Shown piece by piece: positions 13,571-16,958 of a stretch of 16,958 nucleotides of DNA. The translations under genes were made by a program, and so were the position numbers. This DNA is from Caulobacteraceae bacterium. GTDB lineage: Bacteria > Pseudomonadota > Alphaproteobacteria > Caulobacterales > Caulobacteraceae. The stretch lies in NCBI GenBank assembly GCA_947479185.1, contig CANJYY010000012.1, positions 1 to 16,958 on the forward strand. Direction: 5' to 3'. Under the pieces are notes generated by a model that was given only the letters and a program-made list of their open reading frames with translations, was not told the DNA's origin and ran no database searches. The stretch's first letter is position 1; the number at the start of each line of letters is the position of its first letter.

Positions 13571-14200
13571 CTAGGCCGCCTGCGGTCGAATTCGCGCCAG
13601 CAGACCGTCCAGCCTGACCAGCAGCAGTCCCGGCAGGAGGAATCCGAGCACCAGTCCGGCCATGTTGAGCAGAACCTCGGGGTAGCCGAGCTTCGCGACG
13701 TCCATGAACGGGTAGGGATAGAAGCCGCTGACCGCCCCATGGGCCAGGGTCCAGCCGCCGTAGACCGTCGGCACGACCAGCCAGGCAACGGCGTCACGCC
13801 AGCGCAGGCCGCCGCGCGGCGTGAAGGCCAGCCAGTCGGTCAGCATCGCGATCGGCATGACGTAGTGCAGCATATAGTCGTTGATCAGTTGCAGGCCCTC
13901 GGGATGCCAGAGGGCGCGCAGGAGCAGGTGGTAGATGATCATCACCACCAGCGCGAACACCGTCACCGCGCCGCGGGGGCTGGCGGCTGACCACCAGCGA
14001 CCGGCCTTCGACTCCGGCGCGAGGGCCGGCGCCGAGAAGGCGAGCGCGATCAGGAAATTGGTCACGATGGTGAAGTAGCTGACGTACTCGACCGTACGGT
14101 CAAGGATCGCCGCCAGCGTCAGGGCCTTGAGAAACAGGCCGTACTGGATGCCCAGGGTGATCCAGGCCAGCACGGCGAAAACCCGTCGATACAGCGTCAT
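13571..14200 (-). CDS. Pr6Pr family membrane protein
   Basis: A 209-aa protein with about six hydrophobic helices (roughly 8-28, 36-56, 77-96, 108-128, 136-156, 176-198). The block VEYVSYFTIVTNFL, the block WHPEGLQLINDYMLHYVMPIAMLTDWLAF and the short loop YPYPFMDV match the Pr6Pr/FAR-17a (AIG1-like) family, whose eukaryotic relatives ADTRP and AIG1 are threonine/histidine hydrolases of fatty-acid esters of hydroxy fatty acids. The family's Thr (in TIVTNF, near residue 47) and His (in LHYVMP, near 112) are present. The bacterial role is unknown. It starts 24 nt after the YjbR-like gene on the same strand and is probably last in that operon; its 3' end faces vapC. Confidence 0.85.
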   Translation of the reverse strand: MTLYRRVFAVLAWITLGIQYGLFLKALTLAAILDRTVEYVSYFTIVTNFLIALAFSAPALAPESKAGRWWSAASPRGAVTVFALVVMIIYHLLLRALWHPEGLQLINDYMLHYVMPIAMLTDWLAFTPRGGLRWRDAVAWLVVPTVYGGWTLAHGAVSGFYPYPFMDVAKLGYPEVLLNMAGLVLGFLLPGLLLVRLDGLLARIRPQAA

Positions 14201-14224
14201 TCGCCCCCCGGCGTTGTTGCCGCC

Positions 14225-14566
14225 TCAGTCGGCGGCGTCCCTGGCCCTGACCATGGCCTTCGTCGCCGATTTTCGCCAGCGGCGTTCGAGAAAGCCCTTC
14301 AGCTGGTCGGGATCGAGCGTCTCCAGCCGCGCCAGCACGCAGGGGTAGTCCTTGTAGTGGGCGGTGAAGTGGAAGGTCTCCGGCTCGACCTCCAGCAGCA
14401 GGTCGCGCTCGTCGAACGACACTTCCATGATCACCGCGCTGGCGTCGTCCTTGCGGACGCGGGTGAAGAACTTGCCGTTGATCCTGTAGCCCGGCTGGCC
14501 GTAGCTCGGCCCCTCCTCGACGCCGGGAAAGGCCATGACGATGGCGTGGAACTCCTCCCGGGTCAC
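14225..14566 (-). CDS. MmcQ/YjbR family protein
   Basis: A 113-aa protein of the MmcQ/YjbR (CyaY-like) fold. The N-terminus MTREEFHAIVMAFPGVEEGPSYGQP, then the YRINGKFFTRV strand, the DLLLEVEPETFHFTAHYKDYPCVLA stretch and a basic C-terminal helix (FLERRWRKSATKAMVRARD) are family hallmarks. Proteins of this family are often labelled DNA-binding on structural grounds, without a defined function. Length is normal. It starts 11 nt after the ggt stop, so the two are surely co-transcribed, and it precedes the Pr6Pr gene by 24 nt. No signal peptide or membrane segment. Confidence 0.88.
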   Translation of the reverse strand: MTREEFHAIVMAFPGVEEGPSYGQPGYRINGKFFTRVRKDDASAVIMEVSFDERDLLLEVEPETFHFTAHYKDYPCVLARLETLDPDQLKGFLERRWRKSATKAMVRARDAAD

Positions 14567-14577
14567 GCGCGCCTCCG

Positions 14578-16341
14578 TCAGTACGCCAGCGCCACGCCGT
14601 CCTTGCGCATCTCGGTGGCGGCGGCGTAGCGGCCGGGCCAGCGTTCGATGGCCTGGTAGCCGCCGAAGCCGCCCGGGTTGGGGCCGAGCGTCCAGCCGAT
14701 CGCCTGCAGGGCGGCCTTCGTCGCGTCGGGCACGCCGCTTTCCAGATGCAGCACGCCGGGCTGGCCGAGCTGTTCCCCGGTCGGCTCGCTGCCGCCCTCG
14801 TGGTGCCAGCGCGGGCTGTCGCCGGCGGCCTGCAGGTCGAGGCCGAAGTCGACCATGTTGCTGATGATCTGGGCCTGGCCCTGGGGCTGCATGTCACCGC
14901 CCATGACGCCGAAGCTCAGCCAGGGCTGGCCGTCGCGCACGGCGAAGCCGGGGATGATGGTCTGGAACGGCCGCTTGCCCGGCGCATAGACGTTGGGATG
15001 GCCGTCGGTCAGGGAGAACAGCTCGCCCCGGTCCTGGAACATGAAGCCAAGGCCGTCCGCCGACAGGCCGCTGCCCATGCCGCGATAGTTGGACTGGATG
15101 ATCGAGACCATCATGCCGTCGGCGTCGGCGGTGGTGAAATAGGTGGTGTCGCCATGGGCCGGGGCCTGGCCCGGATGGACCGGATTGAGGATCGCGCCCG
15201 GCCGGATCAGCTTCGCCCGTTCGGCCGCGTAGGCCTTGGAGTTGAGCCACTCGACCGGGACCTTGCTGAACTCGGGATCGGCGAAATATCGGCCGCGGTC
15301 CTCGTAGGCCAGGCGCTTGGCCTCGACCGCGTGGTGGATCGCCTGGGCCGACTGGAAGCCCATTTTCTTGACGTCGAAGGTCTCGAGAATGTTGAGCAGC
15401 TGCAGCGTCGACAGACCCTGGCTGTTGGGCGCCAGGCCATAGACGTCGACGCCGCGATAGCCGCTGACCAGCGGCGTGGTCCATTCGCTGTGATGGGCGG
15501 CGAGGTCGGCGCGGGTCATCCAGCCGCCGATACGCTTGAAGTAGCGCTCGATCCGGTCGGCGATCTCGCCGTCATAGAAGGCGTCGCGGCCGCCGGCGGC
15601 GATCTTGCGGTAGGTCTCCGCCAGGCCCGGATTGCGGAACAGCTCGCCCTCGACGGGCGTCCGGCCCGTCGGCGCCCAGACCGCGTTGAAGTTGGCCACT
15701 TCCTCGATGCTGGAGGTCGGGTTGTTGAACCGGCGGAACGAGGCGCCAAGATAGTAGGCGACGTTCTGGGTGACCGGGGTTCCCTCCTCGGCATGGGCGA
15801 TGGCCGGGTCGAACAGGCTCTTCCACGGCAGCTTGCCGAATTTCTGGTGCAGGTCCCACCAGGCCTGGACCGCGCCCGGCACGCTGACCGAGATGGCCCC
15901 GAAGCTGGCGATGCGGCCGTTCTTCGACCGGGCCCGCTGGGTCGCGAGCGTCAGGGCGCGCGGGGAGCGGCCCGAGCCGTTGAGGCCGACGACCTTCTTC
16001 GTCTTCGGGTCCCACAGCATGACGAAGCAGTCGCCGCCGACGCCGCAGCTGACCGGCTCCAGAAGGCCGAGGCAGGCGTTGGCCGCGATGGCCGCGTCAA
16101 CGGCCGAGCCGCCGCGTCGCAGGGTGTCGATCGCCGCCAGGGTCGCCAGCGGATGGGCCGTCGCCGCCGCGCCGTGCGCACCCCAGGCGGCCGAGCGGCT
16201 GGCGAAGGTGGCGCCATCGACGCGGTCGCCGCCGTGCACGTCCGGCCGGTCGAGGTTGGGATTGGCCTTGCGGCTCTGGGCCAGGGCCTGGCCGGCGAAG
16301 GCGGCGGCGGGCAGGGCGGCGAGGAAGGTGCGACGGCGCAT
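14578..16341 (-). CDS. ggt: Gamma-glutamyltransferase family protein, exported
   Basis: A 587-aa Ntn-hydrolase-type precursor. The N-terminus MRRRTFLAALPAAAFAGQALA has a twin-arginine-like RRRTFL and a cleavage site ALA-QS near 21/22, so periplasmic export is expected. Substrate-binding region GLLEPVSCGVGGDCF (91-105) and LNGSGRSPRA (120-129, candidate Arg for gamma-glutamyl carboxylate), then HGDTTYFTTADADGM (396-410) where Thr399 is the likely autocleavage and catalytic nucleophile, and SNYRGMGSG and GVMGGDMQPQ (478-486, the G-G-x-M-Q-x-Q block). It would cleave glutathione or other gamma-glutamyl compounds. It begins a probable operon with the YjbR-like and Pr6Pr genes. Divergent members of this superfamily act on cephalosporins, so the substrate is uncertain. 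Confidence 0.92.
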   Translation of the reverse strand: MRRRTFLAALPAAAFAGQALAQSRKANPNLDRPDVHGGDRVDGATFASRSAAWGAHGAAATAHPLATLAAIDTLRRGGSAVDAAIAANACLGLLEPVSCGVGGDCFVMLWDPKTKKVVGLNGSGRSPRALTLATQRARSKNGRIASFGAISVSVPGAVQAWWDLHQKFGKLPWKSLFDPAIAHAEEGTPVTQNVAYYLGASFRRFNNPTSSIEEVANFNAVWAPTGRTPVEGELFRNPGLAETYRKIAAGGRDAFYDGEIADRIERYFKRIGGWMTRADLAAHHSEWTTPLVSGYRGVDVYGLAPNSQGLSTLQLLNILETFDVKKMGFQSAQAIHHAVEAKRLAYEDRGRYFADPEFSKVPVEWLNSKAYAAERAKLIRPGAILNPVHPGQAPAHGDTTYFTTADADGMMVSIIQSNYRGMGSGLSADGLGFMFQDRGELFSLTDGHPNVYAPGKRPFQTIIPGFAVRDGQPWLSFGVMGGDMQPQGQAQIISNMVDFGLDLQAAGDSPRWHHEGGSEPTGEQLGQPGVLHLESGVPDATKAALQAIGWTLGPNPGGFGGYQAIERWPGRYAAATEMRKDGVALAY

Positions 16342-16372
16342 GGCGGGGTCCCCGGGGTGGCGTGTGGCGGGG

Positions 16373-16378
16373 ACTATA
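16373..16378 (-). promoter_or_regulatory. Candidate -10 box of ggt
   Basis: TATAGT on the minus strand (5 of 6 to TATAAT), 31 bp before the ggt ATG, in otherwise GC-rich DNA. No convincing -35 box lies 16-18 bp upstream, so the call rests on this hexamer only. Confidence 0.3.
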
Positions 16379-16410
16379 GGGTGTGGGTCGGGAGGGGCTA
16401 GGGGCTGATC

Positions 16411-16437
16411 GGGGCAGACACCGAAGGTGTCTGTCCC
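16411..16437. repeat. REP-like palindrome C
   Basis: GGGGCAGACACC, loop GAA, GGTGTCTGTCCC: 12-bp arms with one mismatch (position 4). It shares the outer GGGGACA/TGTCCCC arms and the central TTC/GAA of palindromes A and B, so it is the same family with a diverged middle. It begins 8 nt after the stop of the cysteine-cluster gene on the minus strand, the same placement as palindrome B after the MAPEG gene, and could terminate or protect that mRNA. Confidence 0.7.
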
Positions 16438-16445
16438 TGCTGCGT

Positions 16446-16958
16446 CTACGCCCCGTCACTCACCACCATCGCGTATGGCGTCCGCTGGCCCTCGACCATG
16501 GCGAAGCCGGTGACGATCTTGTGGTCCGGGTTGATGATCCCGAGGTCGATATCCTCGTGCGGGAAGATGACGAAGCGCCGGTCGCCGACCGCCACGACCA
16601 GCTCGTAGCCCTCCTCGGTCCGTGAGCTCATGGCCTTGATGCGCGGATAGTAGGCGTCCTTGCGCCAGGCCATCGGCTCGGCGGGGTCGACGACGATGTT
16701 CAGCCGTCGGCCGTCCTGGTCGGTGAACATGACGAACTTCGCCCGGTTCGGCTTCCAGCTGTCGTCGAGCCGGTCGGAACTCAGCCAGAGACAGGTGAAG
16801 TCGCGGCAGGCCGACGGCCTGTCGGCATAGATGCCGCAACCGCCGACGCCCTTGCGGAAGTGGCCGCACCAGGCGCCCGGTTGCTTGTTGATCTCGGCGA
16901 TGCCCAGCAGCTTGCAGCACAGGCCACAATCGCCGCAGCTCTTCCCGCTCTCGCTCAC
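16446..16958 (-). CDS. CxxCxxCC cysteine-cluster protein (YkgJ-like)
   Basis: A 170-aa protein with a CxxCxxCC motif at residues 8-15 (Cys8, 11, 14, 15) and further cysteines at 31, 41, 51 and 56, the last in RPSACRDFTC, the arrangement of the YkgJ family, thought to bind zinc or an iron-sulfur cluster. The C-terminal two thirds (about 65-170) holds no recognised domain; it has beta-type segments (AKFVMFTDQDGRRLNIVVDP, YELVVAVGDRRFVIFP). There is no signal peptide. The frame begins with a GTG at the very last bases of the window; the motif sits close to the N-terminus as in complete family members, so GTG may be the true start, but an upstream continuation cannot be excluded. A REP-like palindrome follows its stop. 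Confidence 0.78.
   Translation of the reverse strand: MSESGKSCGDCGLCCKLLGIAEINKQPGAWCGHFRKGVGGCGIYADRPSACRDFTCLWLSSDRLDDSWKPNRAKFVMFTDQDGRRLNIVVDPAEPMAWRKDAYYPRIKAMSSRTEEGYELVVAVGDRRFVIFPHEDIDLGIINPDHKIVTGFAMVEGQRTPYAMVVSDGA

Noticed and set aside
14746..16401. Long plus-strand open frame opposite ggt
   Set aside because: Antisense to an intact gamma-glutamyltransferase; its composition is the mirror of GC-biased third positions and it shows no domain.
16411..16437. UUCG tetraloop terminator
   Set aside because: The TTCG string is present on the minus strand, but the continuous stem pairs to a TTC triloop; forcing a C-UUCG-G loop breaks the next pair, and no T-tract follows.

Overview
The window looks like chromosomal DNA from an alphaproteobacterium, most likely a Caulobacteraceae member (Caulobacter/Phenylobacterium type). 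The reasons are the very high G+C with strongly GC-biased third codon positions, a DUF4170 protein beside a CysQ/IMPase gene and pmbA, an MCP ending in an xWxxF tail, the set of hypothetical families, and several genes whose best start has no Shine-Dalgarno (leaderless mRNAs are common in Caulobacter). This is a family-level inference; no rRNA or other taxonomic marker is present. I see no tRNA, rRNA, CRISPR array, prophage or insertion sequence.

Left part (1-6140), envelope block. On the minus strand msbA (lipid A/phospholipid flippase), a DUF374 acyltransferase (4-nt overlap) and a CDF metal exporter with an extremely His-rich N-terminus (cut by the window edge) form one apparent operon. 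Divergent from msbA is a dual-specificity/tyrosine phosphatase-like gene with a HCxxGxxR active site and a probable TTG start. Converging on it from the right is a second minus-strand operon: pmbA (TldE), cysQ/IMPase, DUF4170 and a 32-codon single-pass membrane protein whose stop codon directly abuts the phosphatase stop. The msbA neighbourhood suggests that the phosphatase and acyltransferase act on the envelope, possibly on lipid A.

Middle (6140-12750), all minus strand: a MAPEG membrane protein; a large dCache/HAMP methyl-accepting chemotaxis receptor; a secreted M14 zinc carboxypeptidase; a small conserved hypothetical; and ubiD (ubiquinone biosynthesis decarboxylase). ubiD is best started at a TTG with an AGGAG ribosome binding site and a recognisable promoter.

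Right (12750-16958): a Phd/VapB antitoxin and VapC PIN toxin pair on the plus strand, divergent from ubiD, with a perfect 9-bp inverted repeat over the -10 box and start codon. Then, on the minus strand, a probable operon of gamma-glutamyltransferase, a YjbR/MmcQ-like protein and a Pr6Pr membrane protein, and at the edge a CxxCxxCC cysteine-cluster protein.

Structures beyond the genes: three copies of one family of 27-28 nt palindromes (REP-like). Two form an inverted pair at 6068-6134 with compensating base changes and one is at 16411-16437. Both loci begin 7-8 nt after a stop codon. The most ordinary reading of the window is a housekeeping chromosomal segment with one toxin-antitoxin module. 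The least explained items are the palindrome family, the 32-aa membrane protein with a hairpin over its ribosome binding site, the phosphatase beside msbA, and the overlapping operator/leaderless start of the antitoxin.
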